From Psychrobacter sp. AH5 (GTDB lineage: Bacteria; Pseudomonadota; Gammaproteobacteria; Pseudomonadales; Moraxellaceae), in assembly GCF_040371085.1 (NCBI RefSeq), contig NZ_JAMBMT010000001.1:1116001-1180000 (forward strand): a stretch of 64,000 nucleotides of DNA, given 5' to 3'. The notes below the pieces were generated by a model that saw nothing but the letters and a program-made list of their open reading frames with translations, searched no databases and was not told the origin of the DNA. Position numbers and translations under genes: made by a program. Below are positions 16,347-26,500 of the stretch, in pieces. The number at the start of each line of letters is the position of its first letter. Position 1 is the stretch's first letter.

Positions 16347-17654
16347 TTATTTAGGACTAGCTGACCAAACCGGTGAGCGTATCACGCCTTGAGCGGATTT
16401 ACCAAAAGCCTCGCCGCCACTTAATGACTTAATCGTCAACACCCCTTTGCCGCCTTGAGTAGAAGCATAGACCACGCGCTTGCCATTAGGCGAGAAGCTT
16501 GGTGCTTCATCAATTCCGGTGTTGCCTAAATTGGCAGTGACCGCGCCGCCGCTATTCATAATGGCAGCCGAGCGCCCATTTAAAAAGGCAATTTGGCTGC
16601 CATCACTACTGAACTGCGGACTAGTAGCATAGCTGCTATTGGACACTTTAGTAATGCGTCCTGAACCAAACTCATAGCGATAAATCTGCGGCTTATTAAA
16701 CCCAGCTTTATCAGAGACAAAGACAAAAGACTGACCATCAGGTGCGTAGCTTGGCTGCACCTCACTACTAGGCCAATTAGTAAGTTTACGCAAATTACCA
16801 CCATTTGTACTCATCTCGTAGATGTCAGAGCTGCCCTCAAAGCTACTAGAGAATAGTATCTTACTACCATCTGGCGAGAACGCGGGACTTAGATTGCTCC
16901 CTTTATAGTTGGCGATGACGCTAGCACCGCCGCCGCTAACGTTTTGAATATAAATCACTGGATAGGATTTCTCGCGTTGTACTGAGTAAGCGATGCGATT
17001 GCCATCTGGTGACCAAGCAGGAGAAAAGATAGAGCCTTGCACTTCAGTGATGGTTTTGGCGTTTTCACCATCGGCATCCATTACTCTTAAGCGTGAGGTT
17101 TTATTCTTACCCACACCAGTCTCTTCAATATAGGCAATGCGCCCAGAAAAATCACCTGGAGTACCGGTAATCAGCTCATAGATTTTATCAGCAATAACGT
17201 GACCGGCATAACGCAGACTTTGTGCATTATTATCAGCGCTTAGGCTCTGCTTACCTTGTATCACACGGCCGGTTTTAACCTCGATAACTTCATACTCTGT
17301 CACCACTTTGCCGCGATCGCTACGGGTACTACCGACCACTAAGTAGGGAATAGCTAGATTTTGCCAGACAGGTAGAGTGCCTGCCAACTCGCTACTGCTA
17401 CGAGGCTGCTGCGGCAGACCTTGAGTTGTGACCTTAAGTTCGGTTCGGTTCAAATCGTTAGCAATAACAGAGGACAATACACTGTCGCCAGCAAAAGGCA
17501 CTAAAGCGACCTGGTTTTGTTGTCGCGGCGCGACTACCGTGACGTCGATCTCCATCGGTGCTGCTGTTGCAGAGTAAATAGGAGTGAGCAGTAACGGCGT
17601 CAGTAATAACGACGCTGATGTTAGGCTTAAAACAGAAGAGGATAATAATTTCAT
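16347..17654 (-). CDS. tolB: Tol-Pal system protein TolB
   Basis: Periplasmic beta-propeller protein of the Tol-Pal system, which links the inner membrane to Pal and helps constrict the outer membrane at division. 435 residues. Signal peptide at the N-terminus (LLLTPLLLTPIYSATAAP). The N-terminal alpha/beta domain contains LVVGSTRSDRGKVVTEYEV. The propeller repeats are easy to see: SPAWSPDGNRIAYSVQ, SPAFSPDGSKILFSS, QPSYAPDGQSFVFVSD, SPQFSSDGSQIAFLN and APSFSPNGKRVVYAS. It is the last gene of tolQRAB here. The usual next genes pal and cpoB are missing, because a convergent cytochrome gene lies downstream. Confidence 0.97.
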   Translation of the reverse strand: MKLLSSSVLSLTSASLLLTPLLLTPIYSATAAPMEIDVTVVAPRQQNQVALVPFAGDSVLSSVIANDLNRTELKVTTQGLPQQPRSSSELAGTLPVWQNLAIPYLVVGSTRSDRGKVVTEYEVIEVKTGRVIQGKQSLSADNNAQSLRYAGHVIADKIYELITGTPGDFSGRIAYIEETGVGKNKTSRLRVMDADGENAKTITEVQGSIFSPAWSPDGNRIAYSVQREKSYPVIYIQNVSGGGASVIANYKGSNLSPAFSPDGSKILFSSSFEGSSDIYEMSTNGGNLRKLTNWPSSEVQPSYAPDGQSFVFVSDKAGFNKPQIYRYEFGSGRITKVSNSSYATSPQFSSDGSQIAFLNGRSAAIMNSGGAVTANLGNTGIDEAPSFSPNGKRVVYASTQGGKGVLTIKSLSGGEAFGKSAQGVIRSPVWSASPK

Positions 17655-17813
17655 AAGTAAATACCTTAGCTTAGGGTATGTTCAACATTCACAAGAAGGC
17701 ACTGCTGTTAAAGCAAATGGCTATATTCTATAAAGATTTAATTCTTATAATCAAGGAGGTATCGCCTTTAGCTTTATCTGTATTCATTCGTACAGCGCTT
17801 AAGATATCATGAG

Positions 17814-18776
17814 CTATTGAACCACCACATTAATAGTTAATTCACTATATTTTGCCGGATTGTTTAGATCAATAGGTAAGGGACTAGCAGCGAGCGCGGC
17901 ATCTTCTGCCGCTTTATTGACCGCCTCGTTACTGCCACTGGCTCTAGCGGATAATACATTGCCTCGACTGTCTAATCTGAGAGCTATTCTAGCGCTCATA
18001 CCTTGCGTTTCAATGGGCGCTCTTAGATTGCGTTGAATTTTGTCAGCGATCCCCTTTTTATAGTCGCCAGTGGAGCGGGATGAGCCACTACTGCTAGCTG
18101 AGCTACCGCCCGTTACTACCGATTGCCCATCTGACAAATCAAAGGTTTTAGCGCTCCCTGAGCTGCCTGTCTCTATCTCGATACTTCGATCCGTACTGCT
18201 TGGACGCTTAACTTTGGGAGTAGTTGTACTGTTTTGTTTATGGCGAAACTCTCGCAGCCGCTCGCGCTCTTCGTTGATCTCTTCACGCTTATTTTGTTCG
18301 ACCTGTTCGAGGCGCTCATTGGCTGAGCTGTCCAGCTGCGCTGCTAATTCTGCCATATTACGCTCATAGGCGGCCGCTTGCTCAGCCAATCGCTGCTGCT
18401 GATCTTGGCTCATAAGAATAGAGTCATCAGCGGCATCATCAGAGCGCATAAATACTGGCACGCTTTGCGAATTTGATTCAGCGGGAGCAGGGCTGTCATT
18501 ACTAGTAGCACTAGCAAACGTTTCGGCGGAAGAGGCGCTAGCTGTTGCGGCCGCTGCGGCGCGATTAGCCATGATCTGCCCTTGTAGTTCAGCTAATTGC
18601 TCTGGTGACACCATGGTAGTCTCAAGCGCACCAACCGTTTCGATAGTAGGCTGCTGATAAGTATAGATCAGTAGTCCAATCACTATACCGTGCGCCAGCA
18701 AGCTCAAAAACAAAGGCAGGCTTCGCCCGTTGCTCTCAGGTTCAGTCGGAATATAGACGGTAGGCAGATTATTCAT
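17814..18776 (-). CDS. tolA: Tol-Pal system protein TolA
   Basis: Inner-membrane protein that spans the periplasm and couples TolQR to TolB/Pal. 320 residues. One membrane helix near the N-terminus (LPLFLSLLAHGIVIGLLIYTY). A long Ala/Gln/Glu-rich region includes a charged coiled coil (LEQVEQNKREEINEERERLREF, residues ~160-185), then a Ser/Gly-rich linker. The C-terminal ~80 residues are a TonB/TolA C-terminal domain (IQRNLRAPIETQGMSARIALRLD, then SEAVNKAAEDAALAASPLP-like helix). The family is recognised by layout and by its place between tolR and tolB; the sequence itself is fast evolving. The 137-bp gap to tolR is larger than usual. Confidence 0.92.
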   Translation of the reverse strand: MNNLPTVYIPTEPESNGRSLPLFLSLLAHGIVIGLLIYTYQQPTIETVGALETTMVSPEQLAELQGQIMANRAAAAATASASSAETFASATSNDSPAPAESNSQSVPVFMRSDDAADDSILMSQDQQQRLAEQAAAYERNMAELAAQLDSSANERLEQVEQNKREEINEERERLREFRHKQNSTTTPKVKRPSSTDRSIEIETGSSGSAKTFDLSDGQSVVTGGSSASSSGSSRSTGDYKKGIADKIQRNLRAPIETQGMSARIALRLDSRGNVLSARASGSNEAVNKAAEDAALAASPLPIDLNNPAKYSELTINVVVQ

Positions 18777-18913
18777 TAGTATTATTCATCAGCTTAGCAG
18801 AGTATAAAATCTGATTAGCAAGTTTTTGAGTAGTGGACTATAAGTAATGACTAAAGTAATTATAACCCTAGGATAATTATAAAGTACTAGACTTGTCGAT
18901 ATAAAGTATAAGC

Positions 18914-19369
18914 TTATGGTGTCACCGGTAAAGGCGGACCTGTAAGCAACCCTACCTTTTGAATACCAGCTTGCTGCAAGTTGGCCATTAGCGCCACAAT
19001 AGCGCCGTACTGATTGTTTTGATCGGCATTGATCATAATCTGTAAAGGCTGCCCCGTTTCAGCATTGCTTTGTATTTGTAGATTAGACAAGGTATCAATC
19101 AGCTCAGGCTCGCTAACAGGCACGTCCATATTATTCTCATAACTAATGAAAATCTCGCCATTATCAGTGAGTGAGACGATGACGGGCAACTGGTTTTGGC
19201 TCATGCTAGCCGCTTGCTCTTTTGGTAAATCGACCTCCACACCAGTGGTGAGCATAGGCGCGGTTACCATAAAGATGACGAGCAGTACTAGCATGACATC
19301 GATATAAGGTACGACGTTCATCTCGCTGTTGAGCGTGGTTTTTTTGCGGCTAAAAGGACTTGGCTTCAT
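18914..19369 (-). CDS. tolR: Tol-Pal system protein TolR (ExbD family)
   Basis: Inner-membrane proton-channel partner of TolQ. 151 residues. One membrane helix near residues 20-42 carries the essential aspartate (VVPYIDVMLVLLVIFMVTAP). A periplasmic domain follows, with EVDLPKEQAAS and a C-terminal MINADQNNQYGAIVALMANLQ. The start overlaps the tolQ stop by 4 bp (ATGA), which implies translational coupling. Proton flow through TolQR drives TolA. Confidence 0.96.
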   Translation of the reverse strand: MKPSPFSRKKTTLNSEMNVVPYIDVMLVLLVIFMVTAPMLTTGVEVDLPKEQAASMSQNQLPVIVSLTDNGEIFISYENNMDVPVSEPELIDTLSNLQIQSNAETGQPLQIMINADQNNQYGAIVALMANLQQAGIQKVGLLTGPPLPVTP

Positions 19370-20088
19370 AGCGGATTGCTCTGACTTATCTGCGTGCCGC
19401 GAGAGGCATTGGTTTGGCTCTCCGTGCTAGTTTCTCGCTGAAGCATGCCGGTCATCTCATCACAAAATAACGCTCGCGACTCATATAACTGCGCTGATTT
19501 GGCGGTAAAATGGTTATAAGCAAGTACCGCTGGTATCGCAGCAAACAAGCCCATAGCTGTCGCTATCAACGCTTCAGCGATACCAGGCGCGACTGAGGCA
19601 AGAGTCGCCTGCTCGGTTTGTGATAAGCCCAAAAAGGCATTCATAATACCCCAAACCGTACCAAATAGACCGACATAAGGCGCCACTGAGCCTATGCTGG
19701 CAAGCGTAGTCAGTCCGGACTCTAACAACTGCTGCTGTCGTCCCAAACCTACCCGTAGCTTGCGCTCAACGCCATCGATAATATCTTCTTTGGGTTGGCG
19801 CTTTTTATGCATTCTTAGATATTCAGAAAAACCTACATAAAATATCTGCTCCAAGCCTTGGCGATCAGGAGAGCCTTGTACCCCTTGATAGAGCTTAGCA
19901 AGATCTTCTCCTGACCAAAACCAAGTCTCAAACTGCCGATCATAGCTTTTGGCGCTACCCAAACGCGAGCTGAGACGAAAGATAACCATCCAGCTTAGTA
20001 AAGAGGCTAATAATAATAACGCCATGACTATCTGAACGAGCAAACTAGCTTGGGTAATAAGGTCAATAATGTTTAGAGATTCAGGCAT
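19366..20088 (-). CDS. tolQ: Tol-Pal system protein TolQ (MotA/ExbB family)
   Basis: Inner-membrane subunit of the TolQR energy-transducing complex. 240 residues with three membrane helices: LLVQIVMALLLLASLLSWMVIF near residues 14-36, then a hairpin at ~135-205 containing LASIGSVAPYVGLFGTVWGI and ALIATAMGLFAAIPAVLAY. These two stretches are the MotA/TolQ/ExbB signature. The C-terminus is a polar cytoplasmic tail. First gene of tolQRAB. The thioesterase gene ybgC, which often precedes tolQ, is not present. Confidence 0.96.
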   Translation of the reverse strand: MPESLNIIDLITQASLLVQIVMALLLLASLLSWMVIFRLSSRLGSAKSYDRQFETWFWSGEDLAKLYQGVQGSPDRQGLEQIFYVGFSEYLRMHKKRQPKEDIIDGVERKLRVGLGRQQQLLESGLTTLASIGSVAPYVGLFGTVWGIMNAFLGLSQTEQATLASVAPGIAEALIATAMGLFAAIPAVLAYNHFTAKSAQLYESRALFCDEMTGMLQRETSTESQTNASRGTQISQSNPL

Positions 20089-20634
20089 CTAATGGACTCA
20101 CGATAACAATAATGGCTAGTAGCAGGGTGCTAGGCCACGAGGTATTAAAATCATTGGTTTAATAATCATTAAGCGACCTTCTTGCAAATTAAGCTACCAA
20201 TTATTTATGGGGCTACGGTATGAGCGCAAGAAAGTCATATTAACTCGTTAGTGTACTGTTAAATACCAAAAAGGTCATTTATTAATATGTCAAATAATTA
20301 TAAATGAGCTAAAAACTACCTATAAATAAAAGTTTCCCGTGGAGAACTTGTTACTATTTGGGTAAAATTTAGACCTATTGGTCTCTATAAAGATAGCTAG
20401 CTGGTAGTTATAAAGGAGAATAGGACGCTAGGTTCTACTTTAAACGCTAGCTAAGGATTGAATTTATGTGCTAGTTTATCTAGAATGTAACGCTTTGTTA
20501 AAAATATTTTATCCATTTTGTTCAGCGTCGCAATACTCTTGCTGGCGTCCTTTATTTTTAGTCTTCTCATTTAGATATCAGCGTAGAGAAGTCTAAATAT
20601 CTATCCTTTCACCAGCATATTGAGCGCAATACTT
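20089..20634. other. Intergenic region between divergent tolQ and the NCS2 permease gene
   Basis: About 545 bp, AT-rich, expected to hold both promoters. A small perfect hairpin (AGACC-TATT-GGTCT at 20371-20384) lies about 250 bp ahead of the permease start. I see no purine riboswitch core or PurR-box-like palindrome that I would defend, and no gene. Confidence 0.5.
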
Positions 20635-21930
20635 ATGAATGCAATTGAACGATATTTTGGGATTAATGGTGAAAATACCACCATAAAGACAGAACTACTG
20701 GCCGGTCTGACCACCTTTTTGACCATGGCTTATATTATCTTTGTCAACCCGAACGTCTTAGCAGATGCGGGTATGGATAAAGGCGCGGTCTTTGTCGCCA
20801 CTTGTCTAGCCGCCGCCCTAGGCTGTTTTATTATGGGACTGTACGCCCGCTTGCCGGTCGCTCAGGCTCCTGGTATGGGTCTTAATGCCTTTTTTACCTA
20901 CGGCGTTGTATTAGGTATGGGCTACACTTGGCAAATCGCTCTTGGCGCGGTGTTTTTATCAGGCTGTATCTTTGTCCTGCTAAGTCTATTTAAAATACGT
21001 GAAGTCATTATCAACTCTATTCCCGTCTCGCTCAAGCAAGGCGTGGTAGCAGGTATCGGCGCGTTTTTGGCTTTTATTGCGCTGCAAAGCTCTGGCGTTA
21101 TCGTCAATAATGACGCCACCTTGGTAGGCTTAGGTGATATGACTACCTTCTCACCGGCGATGGCGGCGTTAGGGTTTATTGTCATTATTGCATTAGCCTA
21201 CAAAAAAGTACCAGGAGCGGTGACTATAGGGATCTTGTTAGTTGCTTTGATTAGTTTGCTAACTGGTAATACTCAATTTACAGGCATCATGTCAGCGCCG
21301 CCGCCTATAGCACCGACCTTTATGCAATTGGATATCGCAGGCGCACTAAATGTCAGTATGATCAGTGTCATCTTTGCTTTTTTGTTTGTGGATTTATTTG
21401 ATACCGCAGGGACTTTGATTGCGACTACTAGTCAGGCAGGTTTAGTGGGTAAAGATGGCAAGATTCCAAATATGGGCAAAGCGCTATTAGCGGACTCAAC
21501 AGCGACTGTAGCGGGTACTTTTTTGGGAACCTCATCGACGACTAGTTATATTGAGAGCGTCTCAGGTATCGCCGCCGGTGGCCGTACCGGACTGGTAGCG
21601 GTGACCGTAGGGGTGCTGTTTTTATTAAGTACTTTTTTTGCGCCCCTTGCTAGTATGATTCCAGCTTATGCAACCGCTGGCGCTATCTTTTATGTCGCTG
21701 TATTGATGCTTGGCACCCTAAAAGAGGTAGAGTGGTTTGACTTGACAGAAGCGGCGCCAGTAGTAGTAGTGTTACTGTTCACTCCGCTGACTTATTCTAT
21801 TGCCGATGGTATCGCGCTTGGATTTATCACTTATACCGCTGCTAAAGCGCTAACGGGTAAATTTGCTGATATTAGTATCGCTGTTTGGATATTGACTATT
21901 GTATTATTAGCGAAAATTATATTTGTCTAA
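20635..21930 (+). CDS. NCS2-family purine permease (AzgA/AdeP/GhxP-like)
   Basis: Proton-coupled uptake of purine bases (adenine, guanine or hypoxanthine) across the inner membrane. 431 residues from the ATG at 20635; a TTG at 20620 would add five. The family signatures are clear: TELLAGLTTFLTMAYIIFVNP, ARLPVAQAPGMGLNAFFTY, the second quasi-repeat motif FLFVDLFDTAGTLIATT, and GTSSTTSYIESVSGIAAGGRTGL. It has about 12-14 hydrophobic helices. This is the AzgA-like branch, not the uracil/xanthine (UraA/XanQ) branch, judging from the TSYIES motif. Exact substrate not determinable. It fits functionally with guaD and xdhABC 6-13 kb away, though putA and an IS element lie between. Confidence 0.93.
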   Translation: MNAIERYFGINGENTTIKTELLAGLTTFLTMAYIIFVNPNVLADAGMDKGAVFVATCLAAALGCFIMGLYARLPVAQAPGMGLNAFFTYGVVLGMGYTWQIALGAVFLSGCIFVLLSLFKIREVIINSIPVSLKQGVVAGIGAFLAFIALQSSGVIVNNDATLVGLGDMTTFSPAMAALGFIVIIALAYKKVPGAVTIGILLVALISLLTGNTQFTGIMSAPPPIAPTFMQLDIAGALNVSMISVIFAFLFVDLFDTAGTLIATTSQAGLVGKDGKIPNMGKALLADSTATVAGTFLGTSSTTSYIESVSGIAAGGRTGLVAVTVGVLFLLSTFFAPLASMIPAYATAGAIFYVAVLMLGTLKEVEWFDLTEAAPVVVVLLFTPLTYSIADGIALGFITYTAAKALTGKFADISIAVWILTIVLLAKIIFV

Positions 21931-21992
21931 AATCTCATTATCAGCTTTATTAAATCTTAACCCTTGCTACCGCTACTTTTTATTGAGTATAG

Positions 21993-21999
21993 ATAGTGA
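21993..21999. repeat. Left target-site duplication of the IS982 element (ATAGTGA)
   Basis: The 7-bp ATAGTGA directly outside the left end is repeated directly outside the right end (22980-22986), as expected for a recent, simple transposition. Confidence 0.85.
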
Positions 22000-22979
22000 A
22001 CCCCACTCTCAACTTGAAATAAGCAAATCAAACTGAAGAGGCGGATTACCAAGTTTTTTGTTGAGTACAAAGCACAGATTGTGTGACAGGATTTTACGAA
22101 TCAATCGATGAGACAAATGCCATAAATCTCTTGCTCGTACCTTTTGTATATTAAATCGTTCTGATAACTGACCAATGACTGTTTCAACGATACGGCGGGC
22201 TTTCATTAGCCGCCTTACCACAGGTTTGGGTCTATCTTCTTTCATATTAGCTCTGAGTGGCGTTTGTAAATCTACTCCTTGAGCGTCGTAGTACGATGTC
22301 AGACTCGGGCTGATATACCCTTTATCAGCGCCAAGTAGCCCATGAATATGAGTGGTGATTTCTGGGGCAACCGCTCTTTCATCAACATTGGCAGGAGCAA
22401 AGGTAAAGCCTTTAATCATGCCCGATAAGTTAACAAGCAAATGGCCTTCAAAGCCATAGTACCTCTCTTGCTTAGCGGCACAGTAGCTAAAAGCTGCTAA
22501 GTCTTGATAATTCTTATGCCGATAAGCGCGTCCATAATGACAGACGGGTATCGGAAAGCCATCCATAAAATGAATGTTGTCACGGCCTTCAATTTGACTG
22601 ACGTTATCTTGTATCTGCTGTTTGACTTGCCACAGATTGGCGCAGTGCTTTGCGAAGTTAGGGTATGAGCCGATGGCTGGAAACCAGTCTTGCCAATGCT
22701 GGGTAAAGTATTGCCAAATTTGTTTGTCTTGATCTAGGTGTAAAAATTCACCGACCATCTCCATGCAAATAACCTCAGGATCACTTAGCTTTGGCGCGTA
22801 ACCTGCACTTCGCAAGGGTTTGGTGACGACTATTTTGTAATATTGCTCTACCATTAAATAGATATTGATGATAAATTCGTCTATGGACATCTCACAACTC
22901 CATTGTATTCTTGGTCGAAAACAATAGATTAGTGAGGTGCTCTTCTTTTTTCAATCACTTTCGAAGTTGAGAGTGGGGT
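22000..22979. mobile_element. Intact IS982-family insertion sequence (980 bp)
   Basis: Both ends carry the terminal inverted repeat ACCCCACTCTCAACTT (left at 22000-22015; right end is its reverse complement, ending at 22979), with similarity continuing a few bases inward (GAAA against CGAAA). The element holds one transposase gene reading leftward and is flanked by 7-bp direct repeats ATAGTGA. About 980 bp is the usual size for IS982. The open transposase frame, intact ends and identical target repeats suggest a recent insertion that may still be active. Confidence 0.93.
22009..22890 (-). CDS. IS982-family transposase
   Basis: 293 residues, typical length for IS982. DDE residues by family alignment from memory: Asp110 in IHFMDGFPIPVCHYGRAY (the IS982 signature D-x-FPVPVC), Asp189 in LLGADKGYIS, and Glu236 in ARRIVETVIGQLSERFNI, followed by the conserved RARDLWHLSHRLIRKILSHNL. 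The frame is intact from ATG to stop, and the stop lies just inside the left inverted repeat. Confidence 0.95.
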   Translation of the reverse strand: MSIDEFIINIYLMVEQYYKIVVTKPLRSAGYAPKLSDPEVICMEMVGEFLHLDQDKQIWQYFTQHWQDWFPAIGSYPNFAKHCANLWQVKQQIQDNVSQIEGRDNIHFMDGFPIPVCHYGRAYRHKNYQDLAAFSYCAAKQERYYGFEGHLLVNLSGMIKGFTFAPANVDERAVAPEITTHIHGLLGADKGYISPSLTSYYDAQGVDLQTPLRANMKEDRPKPVVRRLMKARRIVETVIGQLSERFNIQKVRARDLWHLSHRLIRKILSHNLCFVLNKKLGNPPLQFDLLISS

Positions 22980-22986
22980 ATAGTGA
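22980..22986. repeat. Right target-site duplication of the IS982 element (ATAGTGA)
   Basis: Direct copy of the 7-bp sequence at 21993-21999, immediately outside the right end of the element. Confidence 0.85.
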
Positions 22987-23552
22987 GGGTTTTTTTATAT
23001 AAGCTATGTATTTGTTTTTAAAACAGTTACCTGTCAAAATAAATATCAGATATGGATAGTTTGCGCTTTTCTTTCATGATAATATGAGCAGGTTAAGCGC
23101 ATCACCTCAAGCAACGCCGTAGAGGTTTTTCTTACAGTGAATTTGCAGTATCCTAATAACACTCCTTTCACTACCGACAAGAAGAAGGCACTAATGCCGC
23201 TTAACGTTATTTTGCCTTTGTATTGTTAACGTAGTCCGTTTAATATGCGACGATCTACTTAACCTTATCTAGCTTTTGCTGGATAGGCTCGTTTTGTAAT
23301 AGCGCTGTCTGATCTTTTATAACTTAGCCTTTATCTGTATCCAATAGCTATGTGGATTGTCTAGTTTATGGGTTTATAAATAGTGCCCAAAAGTCGCGGC
23401 AATCATAGATAATTATTGATATATGAGTCCTAGCGATTAAGTATTAGGTGACAACACCCATAGCGATAAAAAGCACAGTTTTATAAAGATTTAGACACTC
23501 TATTTATCATGGTTTTTAGACGATAATTATAATCAATAATTATGGAGTTGGT
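22987..23552. other. Intergenic region upstream of putA
   Basis: About 565 bp without a supported gene. It holds the 3' arm and T run of the split terminator at its left end and a small hairpin (TATCTAGC-TTTT-GCTGGATA at 23266-23285, one wobble pair). The putA promoter should be here. No putP transporter or putA regulator gene is present. Confidence 0.5.
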
Positions 23553-26500
23553 ATGCACCCAATAGATCAGTTCACCCCTCAAGAGCCAATATTATTTAAG
23601 CCTACAGACCTGCTTAATCCTGACTATCTTACTCAATCAAGCGATGAGCTATTTGCGCGCATATCGCCGTTATATAGTGTCGATGAGAGTCGTTGGTTAT
23701 CAGAGTTATTGCCGCTAGCTAAGCCTACCGATGCAGAACGTGAGGCGGCTAGTGAGCAGACGCGAAAGCTTGTTGAGTATGTACGCAGTGATGGCAAAGC
23801 GGTAAAAATGGTAGATTCTTTGCTGCTAGAGTATAGCTTAGATACCCAAGAAGGTATTTTGCTAATGAGCTTGGCAGAAGCTTTAATTCGCGTGCCTGAT
23901 AACTATACCGCCGACGCGCTTATCCGTGACAAGATGAGTGTCGCTGATTGGAAAAAGCATCTAAAAGATGATAATGGTATGATGGTTAACGCCTCGACTT
24001 GGGGTCTGATGATGACCGGCCGCGTCGTTAGTATTGATAGTAGTACGACGGCGTCAGGATTTTTGGATCGGATGACCAAAAAGATGGGCGAGCCGATGAT
24101 TCGCGCCGCCATGCAAAAAGCCATGCGCATTATGGGTCATCAATTTGTACTTGGCGAGACAATTGAAGAGGCTAGCCGCAATAGCCAGTCTTATCGTAAT
24201 AAAGGCTACACTTACTCATTTGATATGCTCGGTGAGGCGGCCATTACTAATAAAGATGCCGAAAAATACTTTAATGATTATCTGCATGCAATTAAGGCGA
24301 CCGCTAGTATCAAAGTCAAAGAGGGCATGCCAAAACCATCGGTCTCTATCAAATTATCAGCGCTACACCCGCGTTATGAAGCCACGCAAGAAGCACAGGT
24401 GCTAGGTCTACTGCGTCAGCGCTGCTTACTGCTTATTGAGGCGGCGCGCGAAGTCAATGTTGATCTTAGTATTGATGCCGAAGAAGCCGATCGCTTAGAG
24501 ATCTCATTAAAACTATTTGAGTCTTTATACCGAGATGCGACCACTGCTGGCTGGGATGGGTTAGGCCTAGTCGTGCAAGGTTATTCAAAACGCGCTATCG
24601 CTATTTTTGCCTGGCTGGCTCGCCTAGCAACAGAGGTGGGAGACCGTATTCCACTGCGTTTGGTAAAAGGCGCTTATTGGGATACTGAGATCAAAATGGC
24701 CCAGCAAACAGGGCTGTCGGGTTATCCGGTATGGACGCGCAAAGAAGGCACTGACACCGCCTATCTCGCTTGTGCGCGCTTCTTGTTATCCGATCATCTG
24801 CGCGGCCTTATTTGGCCACAGTTTGCGACTCATAACGCCCATACTTTAGCGACGGTTATGACCATGAGCGAGCATCGCGACTTTGAATTTCAGCGTTTGC
24901 ATGGCATGGGTGATGCGCTTTATGATCATATCCTGCAAACTTACCAGATTCCAGTGCGTATCTACGCACCCGTCGGCGCGCACAAAGACTTGCTACCGTA
25001 TCTAGTGCGCCGTTTGTTAGAAAATGGCGCTAATAGCTCGTTTGTGCATCAATTATTAGACAAGTCTTATCCTATCGATAAGCTGACCGTGCATCCGTAT
25101 GACAAGCTGGTGGCTAATGAGCAGCTGTATAATCCGGAGATACCGTTGCCATTAGAGATTTATGGCGATCGCAAAGCAAGCTACGGCCCTAACATCTTTG
25201 TCGAGTCGCAGTGGCAGCCTTTTAATAAGGCGATTGCAGCGCAGCGTAAACGAACTTGGTCAGCAACTTCCATTATTAATGGTCAAGCTATCCATGAGTA
25301 CCCTAAGGATGGCAACAGCGAGCAGCTTGAGAGCCAAAGCATTCGTGCGCCATGGAATCATGACATCATCGCAGGCGAAGTCAAATACGCCAATGCTGAT
25401 ATTGCCAGCCAAGCCATTCTTGGCGCTGTGGCAGCTCAAGAGGCTTGGCAAGCGGTTCCGGCGGCTGATCGCGCTCAAATGCTGCGCAAAATAGCAGACT
25501 TGTATGAAGAGAACTACGCAGAGTTGATGGCTTTATGCCAGATCGAGGCGGGTAAAACCATGCAAGATGGTATTGATGAGATCAAAGAAGCGGTTGATTT
25601 TTGTCGTTTTTATGCTGACGAAGCAGAGCGCTTAGCGGCCGAGGTACAAGAGTTTAGTGACTTATCCGGTAAGAGCATTCGCCAAACTTATCAGCCACGC
25701 GGTACTTTTGTTTGTATTAGCCCATGGAACTTTCCACTAGCTATTTATACCGGACAAATTGTGGCAGCGCTAGCGGCTGGCAATACCGTAGTGGCTAAGC
25801 CTGCTGAGCAGACCAGCTTAATTGCGCATTTTGCTATACAGCTTATGTATCAAGCCGGCGTGCCAGCTAAAGCACTGCAATTTGTCGTTGGAGCTGGTGA
25901 AGTAGGAGCGGCGTTAACGGCATCAGAACATATTGCTGGGGTAATCTTTACCGGCTCAACGCAAACCGCTCAGCGCATCAATCAAAGCTTAAATAGCCAT
26001 GCACTAGCGAGCGGCGAGCTGCCTGTCTTGATTGCCGAAACAGGTGGTCAAAACGCGATGATCGTTGACTCAACCGCATTGCCTGAGCAAGTGGTTACCG
26101 ATGCGGTATTATCCGCTTTTGGCTCAGCCGGTCAGCGCTGTTCAGCGTGCCGTATTCTTTGTGTACAAGAAGAAGTGGCGGACGGTATTATCGAATTACT
26201 CCAAGGTCATATGGCAGAGCTCAATGTAGGCAATCCTACCTTGGTCTCAACTGATGTCGGTCCGGTTATCGACAGCGATGCCAAAAAAGGACTAGAGGCG
26301 CATATTGAACGCATGCAGTCGGAGGCAACCGCGACTATTTTGGTTCAAACACCCATGAGTGCTAGCTCAGCGGTCAGTGCTGAGCAAGCGACTTTTGTAC
26401 TACCGACAGCGATTGAAGTGAGTAGTATCGATGTCATTGGCGGTGAGCATTTTGGCCCGATATTACATGTGCTGCGTTATAAAGCCCGCGATCTTGACAA

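Larger units (their letters stand above)
21959..22995 (+). terminator. Apparent terminator of the permease gene, split by the IS982 element
   Basis: AACCCTTGCTA (21959-21969) can pair along its whole length, with two G-T wobbles, with TAGTGAGGGTT (22981-22991), which is followed by TTTTT. The two arms now lie on either side of the IS element. Without the element and one target copy, the arms would be about 24 nt apart, 30 bp after the permease stop: a plausible rho-independent terminator with a large loop. This is an inference from sequence pairing. Confidence 0.45.
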
